From Pseudomonadota bacterium (GTDB lineage: Bacteria; Pseudomonadota; Gammaproteobacteria; Burkholderiales; Burkholderiaceae_C): a DNA stretch of 34,367 bases. The stretch is from positions 1 to 34,367 of the forward strand of contig JAFEER010000275.1 in NCBI GenBank assembly GCA_018240985.1. Direction: 5' to 3'. A program made the position numbers and the translations under genes. The notes under the pieces were generated by a model. The model did not search any database. It had not been told where the DNA came from and saw only the letters and a list, made by a program, of their open reading frames with translations. The number at the start of each line of letters is the position of its first letter. Within the stretch, counting starts at the first letter, position 1. Positions 16,755-24,294 of this stretch are shown here, one piece after another.

Positions 16755-17543
16755 ATGACCATGGCCCCTGCCTTGATCGAACAACTGGGCGACGAGCTGT
16801 ACCTCGCCCTGACGCAGTGCCAGATGCTGGAACCGCTGACCAACCGCCACGCGGACATCACCATCGAAGACGCCTACGCCATCCAGCAGCACATGCTCTC
16901 GCGCCGCCTGGCCGCCGGCGAGAAGGTCGTCGGCAAGAAGATCGGCGTCACCAGCGCCGCGGTGATGAACATGCTCGGCGTGTACCAGCCCGACTTCGGC
17001 TGGCTCACCGATGGCATGGTCTTCAACGAGGGCCAGGCCGTTGCCGCCAACACCCTGATCCAGCCCAAGGCCGAGGGCGAGATTGCCTTCGTGCTGAAGA
17101 AAATGCTCAAGGGCCCGGGCGTCACGGCCGCCGACGTGCTGGCCGCCACCGAGGGAGTGATGGCCTGCTTCGAGATCGTCGATTCGCGCATCCAGGACTG
17201 GAAGATCAAGATCCAGGACACCGTGGCCGACAACGCCAGCTGCGGCGTGTTCGTGCTTGGCGACCGCCTGGTCGATCCGCGCGACGTGGATCTGGGCACC
17301 TGCGGCATGGTGCTCGAGAAGAACGGCGACATCGTCGCCACCGGCGCCGGCGCCGCGGCCCTGGGCCACCCGGCCAACGCCGTGGCCTGGCTGGCCAACA
17401 CCCTGGGCCGCCTGGGCATTGCGCTGGAGGCGGGCGAGGTGGTGCTGTCGGGCTCGCTCGGCATCATGGTGCCGGTGCAGGCCGGCGACAATTTGCGCGT
17501 GACGATTGGCGGCATCGGCGGCTGCTCCGTCCGCTTCATCTAA
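16755..17543 (+). CDS. dmpE: 2-hydroxypent-2,4-dienoate hydratase DmpE
   Basis: A 262-aa member of the hydratase/decarboxylase family, paralogous to the dmpH product in this window: both share an EDAYAIQ or DDAYAIQ opening, VGKKIGVTS or VGLKAGLTS, the EIVDSRIQDWK or EVIDSRYRDFK segment and VVADN or TVADN. It adds water to 2-hydroxypent-2,4-dienoate to give 4-hydroxy-2-oxovalerate, using a divalent metal bound by the conserved Glu residues. It needs no cofactor from other genes but usually works with DmpH. The order D-E fits the dmp operon. The SDR gene follows after 10 bp. Confidence 0.92.
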   Translation: MTMAPALIEQLGDELYLALTQCQMLEPLTNRHADITIEDAYAIQQHMLSRRLAAGEKVVGKKIGVTSAAVMNMLGVYQPDFGWLTDGMVFNEGQAVAANTLIQPKAEGEIAFVLKKMLKGPGVTAADVLAATEGVMACFEIVDSRIQDWKIKIQDTVADNASCGVFVLGDRLVDPRDVDLGTCGMVLEKNGDIVATGAGAAALGHPANAVAWLANTLGRLGIALEAGEVVLSGSLGIMVPVQAGDNLRVTIGGIGGCSVRFI

Positions 17544-17553
17544 GGAGTGCGAT

Positions 17554-18348
17554 ATGGACTTGCAACTCAGCGGCAAGCGTGCCCTGGTCACTGGCTCCAC
17601 CGCCGGCATCGGCTTTGCCATTGCCACCGAGCTGGCGCGCGAAGGCGTGGCCGTGATGCTCAACGGCCGCGACGCGGCGCGCCTGGCCCAGGCCGTGCAG
17701 CGCCTGCAGGCGCTGGTGCCGGGGGCTGACGTGCGCGGCACGGCGGCCGATCTGTGCAGCGCCGAGGGCTGCGACCGGGTGGCCCAGGCCAGCGCGGGCG
17801 TGGACATCCTGGTGAACAACTTCGGCATCTTCGACCCGCAGCCGTTCGAGGCCATTGGCGATGGCGAGTGGCAGCGCTTTTTTGACGCCAACGTGATGAG
17901 CGGCGTGCGCCTGACGCGCGCCCTGCTGCCCGCCATGCAGGCGGCGGGCTGGGGCCGTGTGGTGTTCATCAACAGCGAGTCCGGCGTGAACCCGCCGACC
18001 GAGATGCTGCACTACGGCATGAGCAAGGCGGCGCAGCTGTCCGTCTCGCGCGGGCTGGCGCAGCACTGCGCCGGCACGGGCGTGACGGTGAATGCCGTGC
18101 TGCCTGGCCCTACGCGCACCGAGGGCGTGGACGCCTTCCTCGCCAAGCTGGCGGCCGAGCAGGGCGTAGACCTGGCCGAGGCCGAGCGCAGCTTCTTCGC
18201 CCAGGCGCGCCCCACCTCGCTGCTGCGCCGCTTCGTCGATCCGTCCGATGTGGCCGCGCTGGTCGCCTATGTCTGCAGCCCCCGCAGCGCGGCCACCACG
18301 GGTGCGGCGCTGCGGGTCGAGGGCGGCATTCTGTCTTCCATGTGCTGA
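17554..18348 (+). CDS. Short-chain dehydrogenase/reductase inserted between dmpE and dmpF
   Basis: A 264-aa classical SDR: cofactor motif TGSTAGIG (13-20), NNFG (88-91, in place of NNAG), catalytic S141, Y154 and K158 (YGMSK), and a C-terminal [10 protein letters not shown]. The start is [10 protein letters not shown] behind AAGGAG. It is 10 bp after dmpE and 35 bp before dmpF, within the operon and on the same strand, so it is co-expressed. The canonical dmp operon has no SDR here. It may act on a hydroxy- or oxo-intermediate, or on an alternative aromatic side chain, but no substrate can be read from the sequence. Confidence 0.88.
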   Translation: MDLQLSGKRALVTGSTAGIGFAIATELAREGVAVMLNGRDAARLAQAVQRLQALVPGADVRGTAADLCSAEGCDRVAQASAGVDILVNNFGIFDPQPFEAIGDGEWQRFFDANVMSGVRLTRALLPAMQAAGWGRVVFINSESGVNPPTEMLHYGMSKAAQLSVSRGLAQHCAGTGVTVNAVLPGPTRTEGVDAFLAKLAAEQGVDLAEAERSFFAQARPTSLLRRFVDPSDVAALVAYVCSPRSAATTGAALRVEGGILSSMC

Positions 18349-18382
18349 CTTTTTCCAAAGTCCAAAGTCCAAAGGAATTTTT

Positions 18383-19291
18383 ATGAGCCAAAAAATCAAA
18401 TGCGCCCTGATCGGCCCCGGCAACATCGGCACCGACCTGCTGGCCAAGCTGCAGCGCAGCCCCGTGCTGGAGCCGGTGTGGATGGTGGGCATCGACCCCG
18501 AGTCCGACGGCCTCAAGCGCGCGGCAGAAATGGGCATCAAGACCACCGCCGACGGCGTGGACGGCCTGATCCCGCACATGAAGGCCGACGGCGTGCAGAT
18601 CGTCTTTGACGCCACCAGCGCCTACGTGCACGCCGAGAACTCGCGCAAGGTGACCGCGCAGGGCGCGATGATGATCGACCTGACGCCCGCCGCCATCGGC
18701 CCCTACTGCGTGCCACCCGTGAATCTGCCCGAGCATGTGGGCAAGCGCGAGATGAACGTCAACATGGTCACCTGCGGCGGCCAGGCCACCATCCCCATGG
18801 TGGCAGCGGTGAGCCGCGTGCAGAGCGTGGCCTACGGCGAAATCGTCGCCACGGTGTCGAGCAAATCCGCCGGCCCGGGCACGCGCAAGAACATCGACGA
18901 GTTCACCCGCACCACCGCTGGCGCCATTGAAAAGGTGGGCGGCGCCAAGAAGGGCAAGGCCATCATCATCATCAACCCGGCCGAGCCCCCGCTGATCATG
19001 CGCGACACCGTGCACTGCCTGACCGAGGGCGAGCCAGACCAGAAGGCCATTACCGCCAGCATCCACGCCATGATGACCGAGGTGCAGAAATACGTGCCCG
19101 GCTACAAGCTGGTCAACGGCCCGGTGTTCGACGGCAAGCGCGTCTCGGTCTACCTGGAGGTCGAAGGCCTGGGCGACTACCTGCCCAAGTACGCCGGCAA
19201 CCTGGACATCATGACGGCAGCCGCCGCCCGCACGGCGGAGATGTTTGCCGAGGAAATGCTGGCCGGCAAGCTGACCCTGCAGGCTGCCTGA
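18383..19291 (+). CDS. dmpF: Acetaldehyde dehydrogenase (acylating) DmpF
   Basis: A 302-aa protein with an N-terminal Rossmann motif ([13 protein letters not shown]), catalytic C131 ([12 protein letters not shown]) and the usual C-terminal interface region ([17 protein letters not shown]). It turns acetaldehyde, CoA and NAD into acetyl-CoA. It forms a complex with the aldolase DmpG and receives acetaldehyde through a tunnel, matching the adjacent gene. The start [10 protein letters not shown] follows AAAGGAA; the longer open frame upstream reads through the SDR gene. A repeat separates it from dmpG by 153 bp. Confidence 0.96.
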   Translation: MSQKIKCALIGPGNIGTDLLAKLQRSPVLEPVWMVGIDPESDGLKRAAEMGIKTTADGVDGLIPHMKADGVQIVFDATSAYVHAENSRKVTAQGAMMIDLTPAAIGPYCVPPVNLPEHVGKREMNVNMVTCGGQATIPMVAAVSRVQSVAYGEIVATVSSKSAGPGTRKNIDEFTRTTAGAIEKVGGAKKGKAIIIINPAEPPLIMRDTVHCLTEGEPDQKAITASIHAMMTEVQKYVPGYKLVNGPVFDGKRVSVYLEVEGLGDYLPKYAGNLDIMTAAAARTAEMFAEEMLAGKLTLQAA

Positions 19292-19299
19292 GGGCTTTT

Positions 19300-19406
19300 C
19301 TCCCTCGCCCCCTTGGGGGAGAGGGCAGGGGTGAGGGGGTTGAAACAGGCGCAGTGCCTGCATACCACCCTCACCCCAACCCTCTCCCGCTCGCGGGAGA
19401 GGGCGT
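19300..19406. repeat. Composite REP-like inverted repeat between dmpF and dmpG
   Basis: The element has CCCCCTTGGGGG near its left side and a perfect 10-bp hairpin CCTCTCCCGC/GCGGGAGAGG near its right. GGGGTGAGGG and CCCTCACCCC form outer arms around a variable core. It is the same CCCTCTCCC family as in 30103-30142 and 30833-30938. It has no U-run, so it is not a clear terminator, but it may set the dmpF/dmpG mRNA ratio. Confidence 0.75.
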
Positions 19407-19444
19407 GAACCTCTAACGTGGCACACCACACAAGGACATACACC

Positions 19445-20479
19445 ATGAGCATCCAAGGCAAGAAAATCACCCTGCATGAAATGGCGCTGCGCGACGGCAT
19501 GCACCCCAAGCAGCACCAGATCACGCTGGAGCAGATGAAGAGCATCGCCACGGCCCTCGACGCCGCTGGCATGCCGCTCATCGAAGTCACCCACGGCGAC
19601 GGCCTGGGCGGCGACTCGGTCAACTACGGCTTTGCCAAGCACCGCGACGAGGAATACCTGGGCGCCGTCATCCCGCTGATGAAGAACGCCAAGGTCTCGG
19701 CCCTGCTGCTGCCGGGCATCGGCACCGTCGATCACCTGAAGATGGCGCACGAGATCGGCGTGCACACCATCCGCGTCGCCACGCACTGCACCGAGGCCGA
19801 CGTGAGCGAGCAGCACATCACCATGGCGCGCAAGCTGGGCATGGACACCGTGGGCTTTCTGATGATGAGCCACATGAACAGTGCCGAGGGCCTGGTCAAG
19901 CAGGCCAGGCTGATGGAAGGCTACGGCGCCAACTGCATCTACATCACCGACTCCGCCGGCCACATGCTGCCCGCCGACGTGCGCGAGAAGCTCGGCGCCG
20001 TGCGACAGGCATTGAAGCCCGAGACGGAACTGGGCTTTCACGCCCACCACAACCTGGCCATGGGCGTGGCCAACTCGATTACGGCCATCGAGGCTGGTGC
20101 CAACCGGGTCGATGCGGCCTCTGCCGGCCTGGGCGCCGGTGCCGGCAACACCCCGATGGAGGTGCTGGTGGCGGTGCTGCAGATGATGGGCGTGGAAACC
20201 GGCGTCGATGTGTTCAAGATCCAGGACGTGGCCGAAGACCTGGTCGTACCCATCATGGACTTCCCCATCCGCATCGACCGCGATGCGCTCACGCTGGGCT
20301 ACGCGGGCGTGTACGGCAGCTTCCTGCTGTTTGCCAAGCGCGCCGAGAAGAAATACGGCGTGCCGGCACGCGAGATCCTGGTCGAGATGGGCCGGCGCGG
20401 CTGCGTCGGCGGCCAGGAAGACATGATCGAAGACACGGCACTCACCCTGGCGCGTGCGCGCGGCCTGAAGGTGGCTTGA
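19445..20479 (+). CDS. dmpG: 4-hydroxy-2-oxovalerate aldolase DmpG
   Basis: A 344-aa HMGL-like TIM-barrel aldolase. The N-terminal [11 protein letters not shown] holds the catalytic Arg-Asp (R16, D17) and H20, and GFHAHHN holds the metal ligands H199 and H201. [12 protein letters not shown] and [17 protein letters not shown] are also typical. It splits 4-hydroxy-2-oxovalerate to pyruvate and acetaldehyde with Mn2+ or similar, passing acetaldehyde to DmpF. The start [10 protein letters not shown] follows AAGGACA. The dmpH ATG follows after 17 bp. Confidence 0.96.
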   Translation: MSIQGKKITLHEMALRDGMHPKQHQITLEQMKSIATALDAAGMPLIEVTHGDGLGGDSVNYGFAKHRDEEYLGAVIPLMKNAKVSALLLPGIGTVDHLKMAHEIGVHTIRVATHCTEADVSEQHITMARKLGMDTVGFLMMSHMNSAEGLVKQARLMEGYGANCIYITDSAGHMLPADVREKLGAVRQALKPETELGFHAHHNLAMGVANSITAIEAGANRVDAASAGLGAGAGNTPMEVLVAVLQMMGVETGVDVFKIQDVAEDLVVPIMDFPIRIDRDALTLGYAGVYGSFLLFAKRAEKKYGVPAREILVEMGRRGCVGGQEDMIEDTALTLARARGLKVA

Positions 20480-20496
20480 AGAAGAGGACACACACC

Positions 20497-21285
20497 ATGG
20501 CACTGAACCAACAAACCATCGCCCAACTGGCCGAACACCTGGAAAACTGCCAGCTGCAGGTGCGCGACACACCCAAGATCACCGACGAATATCCAGACAT
20601 GGACTGGGACGACGCCTACGCCATCCAGGACGCCATCCTGGCGCGCAAGCTGGCACGCGGCGCCCGCGTCGTCGGCCTGAAGGCCGGCCTGACCTCGCAC
20701 GCCAAAATGAAGCAGATGGGCGTGACCGACCCGGTGTTCGGCTTCCTCATCGATGACTACAGCGTGCATGAGGGCGGCACGGTGCAGGTCAGCGAGCTGA
20801 TCCACCCCAAGGTCGAGCCCGAGATCGTCTTCGTCCTGAAGCACGCGCTCAAGGGCCCGGGCTGCCATGTCGGCAACGTGCTGGCGGCCACCGACTTCGT
20901 GCTGCCCGGCATCGAGGTCATCGACAGCCGCTACCGCGACTTCAAGTTCGACCTGAAGAGCGTGGTGGCCGACAACACCTCGGCCGCGCGCTTCGTCATC
21001 GGCGGCCAGGCCCAGCGCCCCGAGAACGTGGATTTGCGCAGCTGCGGTGTCGTGCTGGAGAAGAACGGCGAGCCCGTGGCCCTGGGTGCCGGCGCCGCCG
21101 TGCTGGGGCACCCGGCCGCCGCCATCGCCATGCTGGCCAACCACCTCGGCCGGCGCGGGCAGGAGCTGCCCGCGGGCAGCATGATCCTCTCGGGCGGCGT
21201 GACCGAGGCCGTGTCCGTGCAGGCCGGCGACAACGTGAACCTGCGCGTGCAGGGCATGGGCAGCGTGTCGCTGCGCTTTGCCTGA
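20497..21285 (+). CDS. dmpH: 4-oxalocrotonate decarboxylase DmpH
   Basis: A 262-aa protein of the same family as DmpE. It has EIVFVLKHALKGPGC, the metal-site segment VEPEIVF, and IEVIDSRYRDFKFDLKSVVA. It removes CO2 from 2-oxo-3-hexenedioate (the ketonised product made by DmpI) to give 2-hydroxypent-2,4-dienoate, and is known to form a complex with the hydratase DmpE. The start chosen is MALNQQTIAQ, 17 bp after the dmpG stop and behind AAGAGGA. Which of the two paralogs is the hydratase rests on gene order, which agrees with other dmp operons. Confidence 0.92.
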   Translation: MALNQQTIAQLAEHLENCQLQVRDTPKITDEYPDMDWDDAYAIQDAILARKLARGARVVGLKAGLTSHAKMKQMGVTDPVFGFLIDDYSVHEGGTVQVSELIHPKVEPEIVFVLKHALKGPGCHVGNVLAATDFVLPGIEVIDSRYRDFKFDLKSVVADNTSAARFVIGGQAQRPENVDLRSCGVVLEKNGEPVALGAGAAVLGHPAAAIAMLANHLGRRGQELPAGSMILSGGVTEAVSVQAGDNVNLRVQGMGSVSLRFA

Positions 21286-21303
21286 AACCCCTCTCAACGC
21301 TAC

Positions 21304-21444
21304 TTGACTAGCAACGCATCTCAGATAACCTGTCTTGCTCCCTCCCCCTCTGGGGGAGGGCCGGGGTGGGGGCCTGCGACGCTCGAGCCCCCATCCCAAC
21401 CTTCTCCCAGAGGGGGAAGGAGTCTGAAACCGCTTGCCAATCAA
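21304..21444. repeat. MITE-like composite repeat, between dmpH and the TTT gene
   Basis: The left end TTGACTAGCAACG..TCTCAGA and the right end TCTGAAACC..TTGCCAATCAA are imperfect inverted termini (15 of 22 bases match by eye). Inside are CTCCCTCCCCCTCTGGGGGA and the inverted CCCAGAGGGGGAAGGAG. A close second copy is at 22461-22632. It fills nearly all of the dmpH-TTT gap, so I see no separate gene or promoter there. Confidence 0.75.
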
Positions 21445-21468
21445 GCAACTTTAAGAAACCGAGACAAC

Positions 21469-22443
21469 ATGCAACGACGTGAACTTCTGGCCGCAGCCAC
21501 AGCGCTGGCCGCATCCGCTTCCCTGCCGGCCTGGGCGCAGGGCTACCCCGCCAAGCCGGTGCGCCTGATCGTGCCCTTCCCGGCGGGCGGGCCGACCGAC
21601 ATCATGGGCCGCACGGCGGCCAAGGCCATGGGAGACAAGCTGGGTAAGCAGTTCGTGGTCGAGAACAAGGCCGGCGCGGGCGGCAACATCGGCACCGACT
21701 TTGTCGCCAAGGCCGCGCCCGACGGCTACACCATCGGCCTGTCGGCCATCAGCAGCCTGGCCATCGCGCCGTACCTGTACAGCAACGTGCCGTTCAATGT
21801 CGAGAAGGACTTCGTGCCCATCTCGCTCGTCGGCACCACGCCCTGCGCCCTGGTGGTGCACCCTTCCGTGCCGTTCAATGACCTCAAGGGCATGGTGGCC
21901 TATGCCAAGGCCAACCCCGGCAAGCTCAACTATGCGACGTCGGGCATAGGCACCAGCAACCACCTGGCGGCCGAGCTGCTGCAGTCGGTGGCCGGCATCA
22001 AGCTCACCAGCGTCCCCTACAAGGGCTCCAGCCAGATCGTGCCGGACTTGCTCTCGGGCACCGTCATGATGAGCATGGAAAGCTCGCTCGCCACCACCTT
22101 GCAGCATGTGAAGAGCGGCAAGCTCAAGGCCATCGCCGTCACCTCGCCGCAGCGCTCCAAGGCCCTGCCCGATGTGCCCACGGTGGCCGAATCGGGCTAC
22201 CCCGGCTTCGAGGTCGAGACCTGGTTCGGCCTGGTGGCGCCGGCCGGCACGCCGCAGGCCATCATCACGCAACTGCACGATGCCTGGGCGGCCGGAGCCA
22301 AGACGCCGCAGGCGCAAACGGCGTTCGACAACATCTCGGGCAATCTGCGCGTCACCACGCCGCAGCAGTTTGCCGAGTTCATCCGCGCCGAGAACAAACG
22401 CTGGGGCGACCTGATCCGCAAGCTCGGCATCAAGGCCGATTGA
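21469..22443 (+). CDS. Periplasmic TTT/Bug-family substrate-binding protein (TctC-like)
   Basis: A 324-aa protein with a signal peptide (about 1-24, MQRRELLAAATALAASASLP, cleavage near AWAQ; the RR pair could also mean Tat export). The mature part starts YPAKPVRLIVPFPAGGPTD, the hallmark of Bug receptors, with NKAGAGGNIGTDFVAKA and YATSGIGTSNHLAAELL following. Such proteins bind carboxylates or aromatics in the periplasm. No TctA/TctB membrane partners are in the window, so it may serve a distant transporter or act as a sensor. It lies inside the operon with one MITE-like repeat on each side, which hints at late insertion between dmpH and dmpI. Confidence 0.9.
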   Translation: MQRRELLAAATALAASASLPAWAQGYPAKPVRLIVPFPAGGPTDIMGRTAAKAMGDKLGKQFVVENKAGAGGNIGTDFVAKAAPDGYTIGLSAISSLAIAPYLYSNVPFNVEKDFVPISLVGTTPCALVVHPSVPFNDLKGMVAYAKANPGKLNYATSGIGTSNHLAAELLQSVAGIKLTSVPYKGSSQIVPDLLSGTVMMSMESSLATTLQHVKSGKLKAIAVTSPQRSKALPDVPTVAESGYPGFEVETWFGLVAPAGTPQAIITQLHDAWAAGAKTPQAQTAFDNISGNLRVTTPQQFAEFIRAENKRWGDLIRKLGIKAD

Positions 22444-22460
22444 TCCCGCATCATCTTTTC

Positions 22461-22632
22461 TTGACTGGCAACGAGTCTCAGATGGACTGTCTTACTCCTT
22501 CCCCCTCTGGGGGAGGGCAGGGGTGGGGGCCAGCGGCGCTCGCGCGTTGCTGCCGGCAAGATGCCGGCGCTCCAGCCCCCATCCCAACCTTCCCCCAGAG
22601 GGGGAAGGGGTCTGAGACGGCTTGCCAAGCAA
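22461..22632. repeat. MITE-like composite repeat with nested insertion, between the TTT gene and dmpI
   Basis: Termini are TTGACTGGCAACG..TCTCAGA and TCTGAGACGGCTTGCCAAGC plus AA (17 of 22 matching when inverted). Compared with the 21304 copy it carries about 30 extra bases in its core, including GCCGGCAAGATGCCGGC, flanked on both sides by GGCGCTC. A like GATGCCGGCAAGATGCCGGC piece lies at 30701. It fills nearly all of the 213-bp gap before dmpI. Confidence 0.75.
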
Positions 22633-22656
22633 ACTTCCTTTTGGAGAAAGCACACC

Positions 22657-22848
22657 ATGCCATTTGCACAGATTTACATGATCGAAGGCCGCACCGAGGA
22701 ACAGAAGAAGGCCGTCATTGAAAAGGTGACCCAGGCCATCGTGGAGGCCGTCGGCGCGCCCGTGGCCAACGTGCGCGTCTGGATTCACGACGTGCCCAAG
22801 GAGAACTGGGGCATCGCCGGCGTCAGCGCCAAGGATCTGGGGCGCTGA
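22657..22848 (+). CDS. dmpI: 4-oxalocrotonate tautomerase DmpI
   Basis: A 63-aa protein, 62 residues after Met removal, with catalytic P1, R11 (EGRTEEQ) and R39 (VRVWIHD). Position 50, Phe in the best-studied enzymes, is Trp here (KENWGIAG). It converts 2-hydroxymuconate to 2-oxo-3-hexenedioate for DmpH. The start MPFAQIYMIE is fixed by the need for an N-terminal Pro after Met and by GGAGAAAG upstream; the longer open frame is repeat DNA. It is the last gene of the lower pathway and converges on the SRPBCC gene. Confidence 0.95.
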   Translation: MPFAQIYMIEGRTEEQKKAVIEKVTQAIVEAVGAPVANVRVWIHDVPKENWGIAGVSAKDLGR

Positions 22849-22870
22849 CGCGGAACCTGTCGTCCCATTT

Positions 22871-22900
22871 ACGGCTGGCTACGGCTGGCTACGGCTGGCC
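22871..22900. repeat. 10-bp tandem repeat, about three copies
   Basis: ACGGCTGGCT occurs twice, then ACGGCTGGCC. The last copy covers the stop of the SRPBCC gene on the minus strand (QP then TAG), so copy-number change would alter the tail after the stop rather than the protein. Confidence 0.8.
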
Positions 22901-23386
22901 CAGCTGCGCGTTGTATTCCCCGCGCGCCTGCAGAAAGCGCTGGAACGGGAACTTGATCGGCACGCCCTCCAGCGCGCCGAGCAGCATGTCCAGGTGGCCT
23001 TCAAAGCCAGCGCAGGCCTTGGCCGCGTCCTCGTTGCCGGGAATCTGCAGCGTCAGCGTGAGCTGCGTGCCGCCTGCCACGGGCGCTAGCTCCCAGCGCA
23101 TCGGGCGCTCGGGCTCGCTGCCGCTGCTCCACGAATAGGCCAGCACGCGCGCCGGCTCCAGCGCCGTCACGCGGCTGTCGATCACGGTGCCGCTGTCGGC
23201 AAAGTCGATGCGCACGGCGCCGCCCACGCGCAGCTCGATGCTGCCGGGGGCCAGCCACTGCGCCATGGCCTGCGGCTCGGTCAGCATGCGCCATACCGCC
23301 GCCGCGTCATGGTCGAACTGGCGCGTCAGGCGGCCCTCAAAACCGTTGGGCGTGCGCTGCAGGGTGCCGATGTCGTCTGTGCTCAT
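22889..23386 (-). CDS. SRPBCC (AHSA1/CalC-like) family protein
   Basis: A 165-aa protein from MSTDDIGTLQRTPNGFEGRL. The helix-grip features are RQFDHDAAAVWRMLTEPQAM, WLAPGSIELRVGGAVRI, and the C-terminal GFEGHLDMLLGAL. A good AAGGAGGA before this ATG makes it a better start than the GTG 96 bases upstream. Such proteins bind small hydrophobic ligands in the cytoplasm; many have unknown roles. It converges on dmpI with 40 bp between them, so it is likely a separate unit and not part of phenol breakdown. Confidence 0.85.
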   Translation of the reverse strand: MSTDDIGTLQRTPNGFEGRLTRQFDHDAAAVWRMLTEPQAMAQWLAPGSIELRVGGAVRIDFADSGTVIDSRVTALEPARVLAYSWSSGSEPERPMRWELAPVAGGTQLTLTLQIPGNEDAAKACAGFEGHLDMLLGALEGVPIKFPFQRFLQARGEYNAQLGQP

Positions 23387-23632
23387 GATTCCTCCTTGGG
23401 TGCATTGCAAAGCTTGAGGTTGTAGCAGATGGGGGGCTGGCCAGTTTGCAGGCTGGCGCCGGCGCTGGTGGAAGGTTTTCACTTGCCAGTCATTGGTTGG
23501 AGATATGGTGTCGGAAAATTTGACACTGTTGCGTCCGCGTTAATGTTGCTGCCCATAAAAATCAACAAGTTACGTCATATTTCTAGCGAGGCACGAATTT
23601 TGCTTTATATATCCCTATTTTTAGGAGGATGT

Positions 23633-24268
23633 ATGCGCAAATTGCTTTGTCTGCTGCTTATATTGTTTAGCACATCGACTTGGGCGGGTGTTGTTTATAA
23701 ATGGGAGACGTTGGATGCCAACGGGTATACCAACTTAGACGGAACCCCTTTTCATCTCACGGGGATGTTAGTGATTGATGAAAATGCGTGGTTAAGGGGG
23801 CAGGCATCTGCAGTTGGAAGTAGCCGGAGGGATCACTGGGGTTCTACAGTAGTAGATGTTCCTCCGGATATGTTTAGCGAAGTTACTGGTTTCTGGTTTG
23901 GGAATATTTTCCCAATGCCTGTATATGGTTTCGATGTGGACATTCGCTTGTCATTGTCTGCTTTGGCTACTGGCAGCATTCGCATGCATGATGCCTTCAC
24001 CACCTTGGATATGGCTTCAAGTGGAAGCCTGTGGGCTATTTCTCTTTTCCGTACGGATGGAGGTGAGCAATGTGGGATGGAGCCTCATTATAACTATTGC
24101 ACCGGTGTAACTGGGCTGTGGGTTCTCGATCTTTCGACAATTCCAACGCGGGTGCCTGAGCCGGCGACGGTTACATTGATTCTGATGGGGGTTGCATTTG
24201 TTATAATCGCCAGACGATATCGATTCAATAGGGGAAATATCATATCAGTGGCCGGTTTGACCCGATAA
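23633..24268 (+). CDS. PEP-CTERM sorting-domain exported protein
   Basis: A 211-aa protein with a signal peptide (about 1-18, MRKLLCLLLILFSTSTWA) and a C-terminal VPEPAT (174-179), a hydrophobic stretch (TLILMGVAFVIIA) and basic ARRYR, the tripartite sorting signal handled by exosortase/XrtA systems. The middle is unrecognised, with paired Cys (C147, C156). TTAGGAGGATG marks a clear start. The gene is plainly more AT-rich than its surroundings, with different codon use, which suggests transfer. About 14 residues follow the basic cluster, rather long for this signal. No exosortase is in this window. The upstream gap (23387-23632) is AT-rich with no gene I can support. Confidence 0.82.
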   Translation: MRKLLCLLLILFSTSTWAGVVYKWETLDANGYTNLDGTPFHLTGMLVIDENAWLRGQASAVGSSRRDHWGSTVVDVPPDMFSEVTGFWFGNIFPMPVYGFDVDIRLSLSALATGSIRMHDAFTTLDMASSGSLWAISLFRTDGGEQCGMEPHYNYCTGVTGLWVLDLSTIPTRVPEPATVTLILMGVAFVIIARRYRFNRGNIISVAGLTR

Positions 24269-24294
24269 ATTATGACGAATACGCTCGCGGCGCA

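Noticed and set aside
19300-19406. Intrinsic terminator between dmpF and dmpG
   Set aside because: The hairpins are strong but no T-run follows in either direction, and dmpG belongs to the same pathway; a REP-type role fits better.
18110-20572. 820-codon open frame on the minus strand
   Set aside because: It is antisense to the SDR, dmpF and dmpG genes, is rich in His, Gly, Val and Gln as expected from the complement of GC-rich coding DNA, and reads through an intergenic repeat. It has no domain.
22440-22721. 93-codon plus-strand open frame in the TTT-dmpI gap
   Set aside because: It translates the MITE-like repeat (SPSGGGQGWGP) and has no independent evidence of coding.
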